A program made the translations under genes and the position numbers. The notes beneath the pieces are model-generated. The model was not told where the DNA came from, made no database searches, and worked only from the letters and a program-made list of their open reading frames with translations. Shown in pieces: positions 18,592 to 26,822 of a DNA stretch of 64,000 nucleotides. The stretch is from G963668435 sp963668435 (lineage in GTDB: Bacteria; Latescibacterota; Latescibacteria; Latescibacterales; Latescibacteraceae), in contig CAXXSC010000008.1 of assembly GCA_963668435.2 (NCBI GenBank), positions 496,001 to 560,000 of the forward strand, given 5' to 3'. Numbering within the stretch: the stretch's first letter is position 1; every line of letters starts with the position of its first letter.

Positions 18592-18621
18592 AGTATACGA
18601 AAGAGGGCCGCCTGCTGTCAA
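18592..18621 (-). promoter_or_regulatory. Sigma-70-type promoter of the URO-D/fucosidase operon
   Basis: On the minus strand a perfect TTGACA (18621-18616) is followed after 18 bases by TATACT (18597-18592). That would start transcription near 18585, about 53 bases before the URO-D start codon. Confidence 0.65.
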
Positions 18622-18645
18622 GGTGGAAGGATTGTTGGGACAAAG

Positions 18646-18661
18646 TGTGATGTTAATCACA
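18646..18661. promoter_or_regulatory. CRP/FNR-family operator palindrome
   Basis: TGTGATGTTAATCACA is a perfect inverted repeat that matches the CRP consensus half-sites TGTGA and TCACA with a 6-base spacer. Its centre is about 68 bases upstream of the predicted minus-strand start site, near the positions used by class I activators. It also sits about 240 bases before the kinase gene. Confidence 0.65.
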
Positions 18662-18893
18662 TTCTAACATAATCTATTGCTGTTTACCATGAGAAAGCGC
18701 TTGATTATGAGCGGTGTGAATTTTATTATTTTACATTGCATCGTAATTCACCGTAAATTCTCAAACACAACAGCGCTCCAATTATGCAGCCATTCAATCG
18801 GTAATTTCAGCTGATTTGTATTCTTACAACAGATATGATCAGCTGTTGACATTGATAGAAAAATGCAGCAGGACCATAGAAAAGGACAGCCGA

Positions 18894-21800
18894 ATGACTG
18901 AGAAATCTTCGGACAATCTTCCCCGCCTCGTTTTTGTTGACAAAGAGAAATGCATCAACTGTCACGCCTGTATTTCCGTCTGCCCTGTCAAGTTCTGTAA
19001 CGACGGCAGCGGCGACCATGTCAATGTCAATCCTGAAACCTGTATCGGCTGCGGACGCTGTCTCCATGAATGCACCCATGGAGCTCGTCACTATGTCGAC
19101 GATTTCGCGCCGTTCATGGAAAATATCGGAAACGGCGAAAAAGTAGTCGCTATCGCCGCCCCGTCACTGGCGGCAAATTTCCCCGGCCGGCATCTGGAAT
19201 TCAACGCATGGCTGAAGAGCATCGGTGTCAAAGCGGTTTTCGATGTCAGTTTCGGCGCGGAACTGACAGTCAAGAGCTACATGGAGCATATGAAGAACAA
19301 CAATCCCGAAATGGTGATCGCACAGCCCTGCCCTGCTATTGTCACCTATTTAGAGCTTTACCAGCCGGAACTTCTCGACCATCTCGCACCGGTCGACAGC
19401 CCCATGCTGCATACCATAAAAATGATCCGGCGTTTTTATCCTGAATACAATGACTGTAAAGTCGCGGTCATCTCCCCCTGTGTGGCAAAAAAACGCGAAT
19501 TTGCGGAAACCGGGCACGGCGATTATAATATCGGCTATGTCACTATCGACAATTATTTCAATGATAACGGGATCTCGCTCGAGAGCTACCCGAAAGTGGA
19601 TTACGACAATCCTCCGCCCGAACGCGCGGTGCTGTTCTCGACTCCCGGCGGCCTTTTAAGGACCGCTGAACGCTGGGCGCCTGGAATCGGCAACATGACG
19701 AGGAAAACCGAGGGTATCGACTCCATTTACGAATATTTCAAAAAGCTGCCCGAAGTTATCGGAAGAGAAGAAAAAATGGCGCCGGTCCTTCTCGACTGCC
19801 TCAACTGCGAAATGGGCTGTAACGGCGGCACTCTTACGCTCTGCTCCGACAAGTCACCCGATGAAATCGAATACTGGATCGAGCAGCGCAACGAAGAAAT
19901 GCGCGAGCTCTATGCCGGCCAGGTTCAGTCAGGCGAAGGAAAGAGCATCGAGGAAGTTGTCGAGGAATTCTGGGAGGAGGGACTCTACACAAGGCAGTAT
20001 TACGACCGCTCCGACAACGCTCACATCAAAATCCCCAACGATGCGGAACGGGATGAGATATATCATGCCATGCACAAATTTTCGGAGGATGATATATACA
20101 ACTGCAGCGCCTGTGGTTACGGCACCTGCGAACGCATGGCGACAGCAATTTTCAACGGCCTGAACAGACCTGACAACTGCCATCATTTCCTCGAGAGTGA
20201 ACGAGAGATATCCCGAAAAAAAATCACCGAAAACGAGAAACGCCTCAGAACCATTCTTGAGACATCGCTGGAGGGTTTCCTTGAGGTCAACGGAGACAAC
20301 AAGATCGTGTCGGTCAATTCTGCCATGGCAACAATCATGGCGACCAAAGAGGAAAACCTTGTCGGCATGTCGATTTTCGATCTGGCGCAAGATGAGAAGA
20401 ACAAACAGATTTTCTACGACCAGATAGCGCTTCGTGAAACAGGAAAGTCCAGCAGTTACGAAATATACCTCACTAAAAGCGACGGCACCCTTGTTCCCAC
20501 GATATTTCATGCAACACCGCTTCTCAACGGCAATAACAAGCGTGTCGGGAGTTTTGCGATGGTCAGCGATATCACCGAATTGAAAAAGGCCGAAGGGGAA
20601 CTTCTGGAACACCAGGACAATCTCGAGAAAAAGGTGACAAAGCGGACAAAAGAGCTTCGCGAGGCCAATGACCGCCTGGTAGAGGTGAATGAAAAGCTGG
20701 TGGAGATGGACAAGGTAAAATCCGATTTCGTATCGAGCGTCTCTCATGAGCTGAGAACACCGCTGACCTCGGTGCTCGGTTTTGCCAAAATTATCCAGAA
20801 GCGCCTCAACGATGTTTTATTCCCGCAAATCGTATCCGATGATAAAAAAGTCAACCGTGCAAAAGGCCAGGTCGATGATAATATCGGGATCATCATTGCC
20901 GAAGGCCAGCGTCTGACCAATATGATAAATGACGTGCTCGATCTCGCCAAGATGGAGGCCGGCAAACTCGACTGGAACATGCAGCCGGTAGATCCGGCGG
21001 AACTGATCAGGCGCTCAACCGCATCGACATCAAGCCTTTTCGAACAGAAAAACATCAAGCTCGAAACGGATATTGAGAACAATCTCCCCGAGATCAACGG
21101 CGATCCAGACAGGCTGATACAGGTTGTCGTCAACCTTCTGTCCAATGCGGTGAAATTCACCGACGAGGGCGCTGTGGTATGTAAAGCACACGCGGAAAAC
21201 GGTCATGTGGTTATCAGTGTCAAGGACTCGGGTATCGGTATCTCGAAAGAGGACGCTCCGAAAATCTTCACGAAATTCAAACAGGTCGGCGATACGCTTA
21301 CCGACAAGCCCAAAGGCACCGGCCTCGGCCTTGTCATCTGCAAGGAAATCACTGAATACCACGGCGGCAAAATATGGTTCGAAAGTGAGTACGGCCATGG
21401 CAGTACATTTTTAATCTCACTCCCGGTCCTTATAAAAACCACGCCGACAATAAAAAATGTTGACCGCGCAAAAATCCTCGACGAACTCAACAAACGCCGC
21501 GGCACGCTGGAGAAAAAAGAGAACAACAGCGAAAAGACCATTCTCATTGTCGATGATGATCAGAATATCCGCACGCTGCTCAAGCAGGAACTGGAAGGCT
21601 CGAAATTCAGGATCATCGAGGCTACCGACGGTTATGATGCTGTCGAGCAGGTTCGCAACAACGAACCCGACCTTATAATACTCGACATAATGATGCCCGG
21701 CATGAACGGTTTCGATGTTGCCGCAGTTTTAAAAAACGATCCCTTGCTCATGAGGATTCCGATCATTATACTTTCCGTGGTCGAAGATCGCGAACGTGCG

Positions 21801-22151
21801 GAAAAACTCGGTGTCGAAATCTACATGACGAAACCGGTCAAATCCTCGGCACTTACAGAGACAATCGACTCGCTGCTTGAAAATCCAACCGCCAAAAAGA
21901 AGATATTGGTATTCGATCCGGATGTGACCCTTGTGAATGCACTTTCGGAAGTCATGCGCGCACAGGGATACACTGTTGTGGAGGTTTTCGAGGCACCCCA
22001 CTGCCTTGACATAGCCCGTGAAATCAAACCGGATATCGTTATTGCTGACGCGCTTGCTGCGGAACAGATAGAGATAGTACAGACATTGAAGTTCGAGAAA
22101 GACATGGAAAATGTGCTCTTCTTTCTCCTCGGAGAAAAGGACAGCGAATAA
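18894..22151 (+). CDS. [FeFe]-hydrogenase-like sensor hybrid histidine kinase
   Basis: A 1085-residue soluble signalling protein. Two 4Fe-4S ferredoxin motifs (Cys20/23/26/30 and Cys50/53/56/60) lead into a hydrogenase large-subunit C-terminal-like domain (about 80-310). There Cys146 (AQPCPA), Cys196 (SPCVAKKREF) and Cys302/305/309 (DCLNCEMGCNGG) correspond to H-cluster motifs L1-L3 in the degenerate form seen in sensory group C/D hydrogenases. Next come a further Fe-S motif (Cys404/407/412/429), a PAS domain (about 445-565), a coiled coil, HisKA with His618, a HATPase domain (about 735-845, GTGLGLVICKEI), a receiver with Asp931, and a truncated second receiver (about 1002-1085). The ATG at 18894 has AAGGA upstream; the frame is open back to a TTG at 18816. 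Likely input is H2 or redox state. Confidence 0.85.
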   Translation: MTEKSSDNLPRLVFVDKEKCINCHACISVCPVKFCNDGSGDHVNVNPETCIGCGRCLHECTHGARHYVDDFAPFMENIGNGEKVVAIAAPSLAANFPGRHLEFNAWLKSIGVKAVFDVSFGAELTVKSYMEHMKNNNPEMVIAQPCPAIVTYLELYQPELLDHLAPVDSPMLHTIKMIRRFYPEYNDCKVAVISPCVAKKREFAETGHGDYNIGYVTIDNYFNDNGISLESYPKVDYDNPPPERAVLFSTPGGLLRTAERWAPGIGNMTRKTEGIDSIYEYFKKLPEVIGREEKMAPVLLDCLNCEMGCNGGTLTLCSDKSPDEIEYWIEQRNEEMRELYAGQVQSGEGKSIEEVVEEFWEEGLYTRQYYDRSDNAHIKIPNDAERDEIYHAMHKFSEDDIYNCSACGYGTCERMATAIFNGLNRPDNCHHFLESEREISRKKITENEKRLRTILETSLEGFLEVNGDNKIVSVNSAMATIMATKEENLVGMSIFDLAQDEKNKQIFYDQIALRETGKSSSYEIYLTKSDGTLVPTIFHATPLLNGNNKRVGSFAMVSDITELKKAEGELLEHQDNLEKKVTKRTKELREANDRLVEVNEKLVEMDKVKSDFVSSVSHELRTPLTSVLGFAKIIQKRLNDVLFPQIVSDDKKVNRAKGQVDDNIGIIIAEGQRLTNMINDVLDLAKMEAGKLDWNMQPVDPAELIRRSTASTSSLFEQKNIKLETDIENNLPEINGDPDRLIQVVVNLLSNAVKFTDEGAVVCKAHAENGHVVISVKDSGIGISKEDAPKIFTKFKQVGDTLTDKPKGTGLGLVICKEITEYHGGKIWFESEYGHGSTFLISLPVLIKTTPTIKNVDRAKILDELNKRRGTLEKKENNSEKTILIVDDDQNIRTLLKQELEGSKFRIIEATDGYDAVEQVRNNEPDLIILDIMMPGMNGFDVAAVLKNDPLLMRIPIIILSVVEDRERAEKLGVEIYMTKPVKSSALTETIDSLLENPTAKKKILVFDPDVTLVNALSEVMRAQGYTVVEVFEAPHCLDIAREIKPDIVIADALAAEQIEIVQTLKFEKDMENVLFFLLGEKDSE

Positions 22152-22192
22152 TAACAACAACGTGCCGGGGATGACGGGTACATGGCAGGAAT

Positions 22193-23539
22193 ATGAAACA
22201 GATAAAACTCAGAAGACTGATAAAAAAACGGGAAATATCTGATATTCTTCAAAGCGTGACTGACGGTCTCACGATTACTGTTGCCGTTCATGATGAGAAG
22301 GGCAATCTGATTTTCGGGACGGAAACAGTCACGGGAGCACATTTCATCATTAAGGATGGCGACGTGGCAATCGGTCAGGTGACCGGCCCCGAAAAAGCGA
22401 AGATTGTCGCGGAACTGATAACTTCGCTGGTTGAATGCGAAAAGGAAAAACGTGCTCTTGGTGAGGAAACCCTCGAAAAATACAAAGAAATCACCATTCT
22501 CTATGACATCGCCGAGCAGATCGCCGCGTGTATCGACACAACCGAAGTGGCCAGCATGGTGATCGGTGAAGCCAAGAAAGTTATCCACGGCGACAATGTT
22601 TCCCTGATGCTTCACGACAAGAAAACCGATACACTCGACATCATCGCGGCAACCGGCATCGAATACGAGCCAAAAGTGGCACTCAAAGCCGGTGAGGGTA
22701 TCGCCGGTGCGGTTCTGATGTCAGGCAAGGCTGAAATAATTAACGATGTCTCGAAAGACACCCGTTTCGTACCGGGTAAAAACAAGATTCACTCGCTGAT
22801 GTGCGTTCCCCTCCGATTCAGGGAAAATACCATCGGGCTCATCAATGTCAGCACTGTCGACAAGCACGCATATCGTTCGGAGGACCTGAAACTTCTCTCG
22901 GCAATGGCATTCCAGACCGCGGTCGCAATCGAGAATGCCCGTCTGTACGAGGATCTTCACAGTACGTTTATATCAACCGTTTACGGACTTGCAATGGCGA
23001 TCGGCAAGCGTGACCCATATACCGGCAAACATACAAAACGGGTGATGGAATACAGCACGGCTATCGGCAGGGAAATGGGTATGAAACGGAGCGACCTTAA
23101 AAAACTTCAGATTGCTGCGATCCTGCATGATATAGGGAAAATCGGCATTCCGGACAATATTCTCAACAAACACGACTCATTGACCAAGGCCGAATTCAAT
23201 CTCTACAGGAAACACCCCGCATACGGCGAGGACCTTGTAAAAAACATCAAACAGCTCGATGATGTCCGTCCGGCAATCCGCCATCATCACGAGCGCTTCG
23301 ACGGCATGGGTTATCCCGACGGTCTCTCCGGTTACTCGATACATGTCATGGCCCGGATCATCGCTGTCGCCGACAGTTTCGACGCTATCACATCGGACAG
23401 ACCCTACAGGAAAGGGCTCAACCAGGTGCACGCCCTGGAACAGCTCAAGAGAAATATGGGAACACAGTTCGATCCAGACATTGTAAAAACATTTTTTCAT
23501 GTATTCCGGAAATATCCGGCGCTATTCAAGGAGGAATAA
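22193..23539 (+). CDS. GAF and HD-GYP domain cyclic-di-GMP phosphodiesterase
   Basis: A 448-residue cytoplasmic protein. Residues 1-85 form a small sensor-like domain (LTITVAVHDEKGNLIFGTET) resembling PocR/GAF-type ligand modules. Residues about 100-250 are a GAF domain (AGEGIAGAVLMSGKAEIIND, IGLINVSTVDKHAYRSED). Residues about 260-445 are HD-GYP, with His312-Asp313 (LHDIGKIGIPDNIL) and Gly373-Tyr374-Pro375 (FDGMGYPDGLSG), so the catalytic signature is intact. Such enzymes hydrolyse c-di-GMP to pGpG or GMP. It starts 41 bases after the hybrid kinase and its stop is directly followed by the response-regulator start at 23540, implying one operon and a redox-to-c-di-GMP output. Confidence 0.88.
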   Translation: MKQIKLRRLIKKREISDILQSVTDGLTITVAVHDEKGNLIFGTETVTGAHFIIKDGDVAIGQVTGPEKAKIVAELITSLVECEKEKRALGEETLEKYKEITILYDIAEQIAACIDTTEVASMVIGEAKKVIHGDNVSLMLHDKKTDTLDIIAATGIEYEPKVALKAGEGIAGAVLMSGKAEIINDVSKDTRFVPGKNKIHSLMCVPLRFRENTIGLINVSTVDKHAYRSEDLKLLSAMAFQTAVAIENARLYEDLHSTFISTVYGLAMAIGKRDPYTGKHTKRVMEYSTAIGREMGMKRSDLKKLQIAAILHDIGKIGIPDNILNKHDSLTKAEFNLYRKHPAYGEDLVKNIKQLDDVRPAIRHHHERFDGMGYPDGLSGYSIHVMARIIAVADSFDAITSDRPYRKGLNQVHALEQLKRNMGTQFDPDIVKTFFHVFRKYPALFKEE

Positions 23540-23914
23540 ATGCCGACAATTCTCATAGTCGACGATGAACCGCACATCAGGCTTCTACTCGAACAGACAC
23601 TCGAGGATATGGAAGACGAGGGAATCGATCTTATGACAGCCGGTGACGGCGCCTCTGCATTGAGAATTATTCAGGAAGAAAAACCGGAGCTGGTTTTTCT
23701 CGACGTCATGATGCCGGAAAAGAACGGCTTCGATGTCTGCAACGAAGTCAAGAATGAGTTGAAAATTCCGAATATAAACATCGTGCTTCTCACGGCAAAA
23801 GGACAGGAGTTCGACCGGGAAAAAGGCAATGAGGTCGGCGCCAACCTCTACATAACCAAGCCTTTCAACCCTGATGAAATCCTGGGAATCGCCCAGAAAG
23901 TTTTCAAAGTCTGA
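23540..23914 (+). CDS. Single-domain response regulator (CheY-like)
   Basis: A 124-residue receiver domain with no output domain. The acidic pocket is in ILIVDDEPHIR, the phospho-acceptor is Asp55 (LVFLDVMMPEKNGFD), then the conserved Thr in VLLTAKG and Lys in YITKPFNPDE. It begins immediately after the HD-GYP stop codon (TAAATG overlap region), with AAGGAGGAA inside the end of the upstream gene as ribosome site. It probably takes phosphate from the hydrogenase-like kinase or shuttles between its receivers. The 51-base gap to the convergent gene at 23966 shows no clear terminator. Confidence 0.88.
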   Translation: MPTILIVDDEPHIRLLLEQTLEDMEDEGIDLMTAGDGASALRIIQEEKPELVFLDVMMPEKNGFDVCNEVKNELKIPNINIVLLTAKGQEFDREKGNEVGANLYITKPFNPDEILGIAQKVFKV

Positions 23915-23965
23915 TCATTTCCGAATACGCTGTTACCTATAGCAAAACAATGTTCCGGGAATATG

Positions 23966-25069
23966 CTACCGGCCTTTGGCTGCCGCGAGCCAGAGGCCCC
24001 ATTCCCACGGAACCACCGCAACATTCATGCTGATGAGATCCAGACGGTAACGCTTGGAAAATGATTTGAGCGCCTGAGTTGCCGCTTTCCTGAAAGAAGG
24101 CACCTCGCTCATCAGCATGACCGCGGCCGCCTCTATCGGATCTCTCACCGTCCAGGTGAAAATCGGCGGTGTGTCATAAAAATTCGACAGCATTCTCTCC
24201 GGTGAATCCGGCTCCGGCATATAGCGATACCATGTCAGCTGCTCCTCGGATATCCTGCCGCACTCCGCCATCCCCTTGACATAGACATCGCGAATATCAG
24301 GCCGTTTTTCCAACTTGGAAAGCATGACAAGGCAGACCTGGGACTGAATGAGCACCCAGCTTTCAAGCCCCTCGTATCCCGAGCAATGCTCCAGAAGCTG
24401 CGGGAGTTTCTCATTGTAAACATCTAACCAGTGATCATTCCCGGTAATGTCATGGGCGGCCAGCAGAAAGGCGAGAAACCGGTCGGCACGGGTCACCTCT
24501 TCCGCATTCAGCCGCCACCAGGTCACAAGCTCTCCGTTTTCTTTCGTAATCCGCCACTGCGCCGCCTCGAAACGGCTGAGGATATCGTTCATAGACCTCC
24601 GAATGTACGCCTTATCATCCTCTGTGGCAAGCCCGCTGTAATAGAAACGCCAGAAAGAGTATATCAGCGCCGTATACTGGTCCACCGACGGGTCGCCGCG
24701 ATAACTGTCGTCAGCATTCCTCCCCCGCGCCAGAAAACCGGGGATACCGGCAATCTCGAGATTCAGCTTGAGCCCTTCATACATATTTCGCGCGTCAGAC
24801 GCCAGGCTTTTCTCGCCACTGGCGGCATACGCGTCACAGAGACAGGCGAGATAAAAGCCGCCGTAGAGTGTGCAGTCCTCGAGCACATCACCACCCTTAA
24901 GGCGCGTCTTCACCTGCCGGGTACCGCTGTCGAAAAAACGGTTCATGATATCACTATGGATGCGTATCGCCTCAACAGTACAGTCAAAATCTTCACAATT
25001 CACTTCAAATACAGGCATTAAAGCAGTACAGACAAACAGACAGGCAATCATGACAGCAAATGGTTTCAT
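23966..25069 (-). CDS. Exported six-hairpin glycosidase-like protein
   Basis: A 367-residue exported protein. The signal peptide is MKPFAVMIACLFVCTALMPV. The mature part is a run of paired helices (YGGFYLACLCDAYAASGEKS, ALIYSFWRFYYSGLATEDDK, DRFLAFLLAAHDITGNDHWL), as in (alpha/alpha)6 toroid hydrolases and lyases, but I recognise no family-defining catalytic motif. The ATG at 25069 follows GAGGG; an in-frame TTG lies 12 bases earlier. It is alone on the minus strand, and the FmdB gene starts divergently 100 bases away. Candidate roles include an unsaturated uronidase or a non-catalytic binder; neither is proven by the sequence. Confidence 0.55.
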   Translation of the reverse strand: MKPFAVMIACLFVCTALMPVFEVNCEDFDCTVEAIRIHSDIMNRFFDSGTRQVKTRLKGGDVLEDCTLYGGFYLACLCDAYAASGEKSLASDARNMYEGLKLNLEIAGIPGFLARGRNADDSYRGDPSVDQYTALIYSFWRFYYSGLATEDDKAYIRRSMNDILSRFEAAQWRITKENGELVTWWRLNAEEVTRADRFLAFLLAAHDITGNDHWLDVYNEKLPQLLEHCSGYEGLESWVLIQSQVCLVMLSKLEKRPDIRDVYVKGMAECGRISEEQLTWYRYMPEPDSPERMLSNFYDTPPIFTWTVRDPIEAAAVMLMSEVPSFRKAATQALKSFSKRYRLDLISMNVAVVPWEWGLWLAAAKGR

Positions 25070-25089
25070 ACAATCCCTCAAATTTTATC

Positions 25090-25118
25090 TTGACATATAG
25101 CTATTTATCTATTATACT
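25090..25118 (+). promoter_or_regulatory. Sigma-70-type promoter of the FmdB-like gene
   Basis: TTGACA (25090-25095) and TATACT (25113-25118) are separated by exactly 17 bases, close to the ideal sigma-70 promoter. Transcription should start near 25125, about 44 bases before the ATG. Confidence 0.75.
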
Positions 25119-25168
25119 ATCAAAAGTGATCAGAAAATCCGAACTATTAATATTAACGGAGGTTCAAT

Positions 25169-25390
25169 ATGGCTCTTTATGAGTATAAATGCAAAGACTG
25201 TGGTGAAATTTCCGAAATCCTCGTTATGTCTGGCGATACAGATGTTGAATGTAAGAAATGCGGCTCGCCAAATCTCGAAAAGCTCTTCTCGGGTTTCGCG
25301 GTATCGATGGCTCCCGGAAGGTCCTCTGCGCCGGTCTCGAGTTGTCCGGCAGGAGGCTGCTGCTCAGGAGGCGCATGCGGATTGAGCTGA
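25169..25390 (+). CDS. FmdB-type zinc-ribbon protein
   Basis: A 73-residue protein. It begins MALYEYKCKDCGEISEILV and has a second CxxC in VECKKCGSPNLEKLFSG, the standard FmdB zinc-ribbon layout (Cys8, Cys11, then the CKKC pair). The tail SSCPAGGCCSGGACGLS is glycine- and cysteine-rich, which is common in the family. The gene has a strong ribosome site (ACGGAGG), a near-ideal promoter and a perfect terminator, so it is a single-gene transcription unit, probably well expressed. Function of the family is unclear; it was named from a regulatory role in formamidase expression. Confidence 0.88.
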   Translation: MALYEYKCKDCGEISEILVMSGDTDVECKKCGSPNLEKLFSGFAVSMAPGRSSAPVSSCPAGGCCSGGACGLS

Positions 25391-25430
25391 TCCCCTGCAT
25401 TCTTGTATAATTGAGTTTCTTTTTTCCCGA

Positions 25431-25475
25431 AAGCTCCGGAATCCTCTTTCTCCTTCTTGATTCCGGAGCTTTTTT
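25431..25475 (+). terminator. Intrinsic terminator of the FmdB-like gene
   Basis: AAGCTCCGGAAT (25431-25442) pairs perfectly with ATTCCGGAGCTT (25460-25471) and is followed by a T run. It could also serve the convergent minus-strand gene region poorly, since the A run on the other side is interrupted. Confidence 0.88.
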
Positions 25476-25530
25476 ATTCATTAACTGTTAATAAGCTATC
25501 AGCTGTTTTATGCTCCCCCAGTCTTTTCTG

Positions 25531-26631
25531 TCATGTCCGATAAGAACGCAGGACATAGTTACGGATCGAATCATGGTAAGGAAGAGAATCCTTGCCTGTA
25601 AGCGAGTCGAGCTGTACAGGCTTTCCTGCAAGACGTGACAGATTGGTTGCGACAAGCGCCCTATGCTGTTCAAGAATGGCCTCATACGGCCTCGGCGGCT
25701 TTCGATTAACGTAGAAATCGTTGAGAGTCAGAAACATTGGTTCGAAAATGTTCGGGACATTCAGTTCCGCGCCGCAAACGAAATTCCTGCTTTCCTCATA
25801 GGCATAGACATAGATATTGTAAGGTCCCGGCGCCTGTCCGATGTGGTTCATACCGATAATCGGCGGCTGGCCGTTCCGTGATTTGTGGGTGAGTACGCTG
25901 ACCGCATGGCCGTAGGGACGGTCTGTGTCGACAAATTTGCCGTCTTTGACACTTATATTTCCCATCTCGAGAATGAAATCACCGGAAAACATGGCCGTAT
26001 CTATACCGCCGCCAACTGCCGCATGGGCAAAATTGATCACATGGGGAAACATCCAGGTGAAAAAGGGTTCCGGGCAATAAGCCGAATAGGCCCTTACCGG
26101 CCCCTTCTCACGAACAAACTCTTTTATTTCCGAAATCTCCGGCTGGAACTCCAGTGAGGATGCACACATGAGGGGAGCATCATGCGCACGTGCCAGACGG
26201 ACTATTTCCTCGGCATCGGCAATGGAGGACGCGAACGGCCTGTTTATGAACACCGGCTTACCGGCTTCGAGTGCGGGCCGTGCCAGATCGAGGACTTTTC
26301 GCGTATCGGCGTGCTCAACATGTACGACATCGGATTCCCTGACCAATTCCTCCGGATCACGTACAGCCTTTTCAAAGCCCAAACGTTCTTTCATTTTTTC
26401 AGCCACACCCGGGACATCATCCCAGACAGCATAAGGGCGGCATTTGATACTATCACGATACTTTTCAGCCGGATTTCTGAAACGAGCTGTAAAATTGTGC
26501 GAGCCGAGGCCGAGCTGGCCAATTTTAACCTTTTTCATGTCCTGCGCAAAAACAGGAGCCTTTCTCGAAGCAAGAACAGCAGCCATACCGATGTGACCGC
26601 TCTTGAGAACAAACTCGCGACGTTTTGTCAT
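25531..26631 (-). CDS. Gfo/Idh/MocA-family oxidoreductase with Tat-like leader
   Basis: A 366-residue protein. The leader TKRREFVLKSGHIGMAAVLA resembles a Tat signal (RREFVLK), ending near VFAQ. The Rossmann region starts KVKIGQLGLGSHN, a variant glycine motif. Next come VVHVEHADTRKVLDLARPAL, the AGKPVFINRPFASS segment in place of the EKP motif, and a C-terminal alpha/beta domain. The replaced EKP lysine (FINRPF) is shared with the protein at 12636 and suggests altered catalysis in both. It has a short divergent spacer (191 bases) to the DUF362 gene. Substrate not known. Confidence 0.78.
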   Translation of the reverse strand: MTKRREFVLKSGHIGMAAVLASRKAPVFAQDMKKVKIGQLGLGSHNFTARFRNPAEKYRDSIKCRPYAVWDDVPGVAEKMKERLGFEKAVRDPEELVRESDVVHVEHADTRKVLDLARPALEAGKPVFINRPFASSIADAEEIVRLARAHDAPLMCASSLEFQPEISEIKEFVREKGPVRAYSAYCPEPFFTWMFPHVINFAHAAVGGGIDTAMFSGDFILEMGNISVKDGKFVDTDRPYGHAVSVLTHKSRNGQPPIIGMNHIGQAPGPYNIYVYAYEESRNFVCGAELNVPNIFEPMFLTLNDFYVNRKPPRPYEAILEQHRALVATNLSRLAGKPVQLDSLTGKDSLPYHDSIRNYVLRSYRT

Positions 26632-26822
26632 TATAAGCCCCTTTCAATTCCCTAAACCGGAACTAAATCACCGTTAAAGACTCTTATTCTATGTAAGCGA
26701 TTGGAATGCAAACCTGCAAGCGCATTTTTCATATTATGCTTTGTACTGGCCGGAAAGTACTGTATTTTTATAGGAAGCCCAGCTTATCAAATGAGATAAA
26801 CCCGATAAAAGGACATACAAGC

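Larger units (their letters stand above)
18533..18893. other. Divergent 361-base control region between URO-D operon and hydrogenase-like kinase
   Basis: This gap contains no credible gene. It holds the near-consensus promoter for the minus-strand operon (18592-18621) and the CRP/FNR-type palindrome (18646-18661), both listed separately. The right half (18665-18890) is AT-rich and should contain the promoter of the kinase gene, but I could not find a convincing -35/-10 pair there. Confidence 0.6.
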
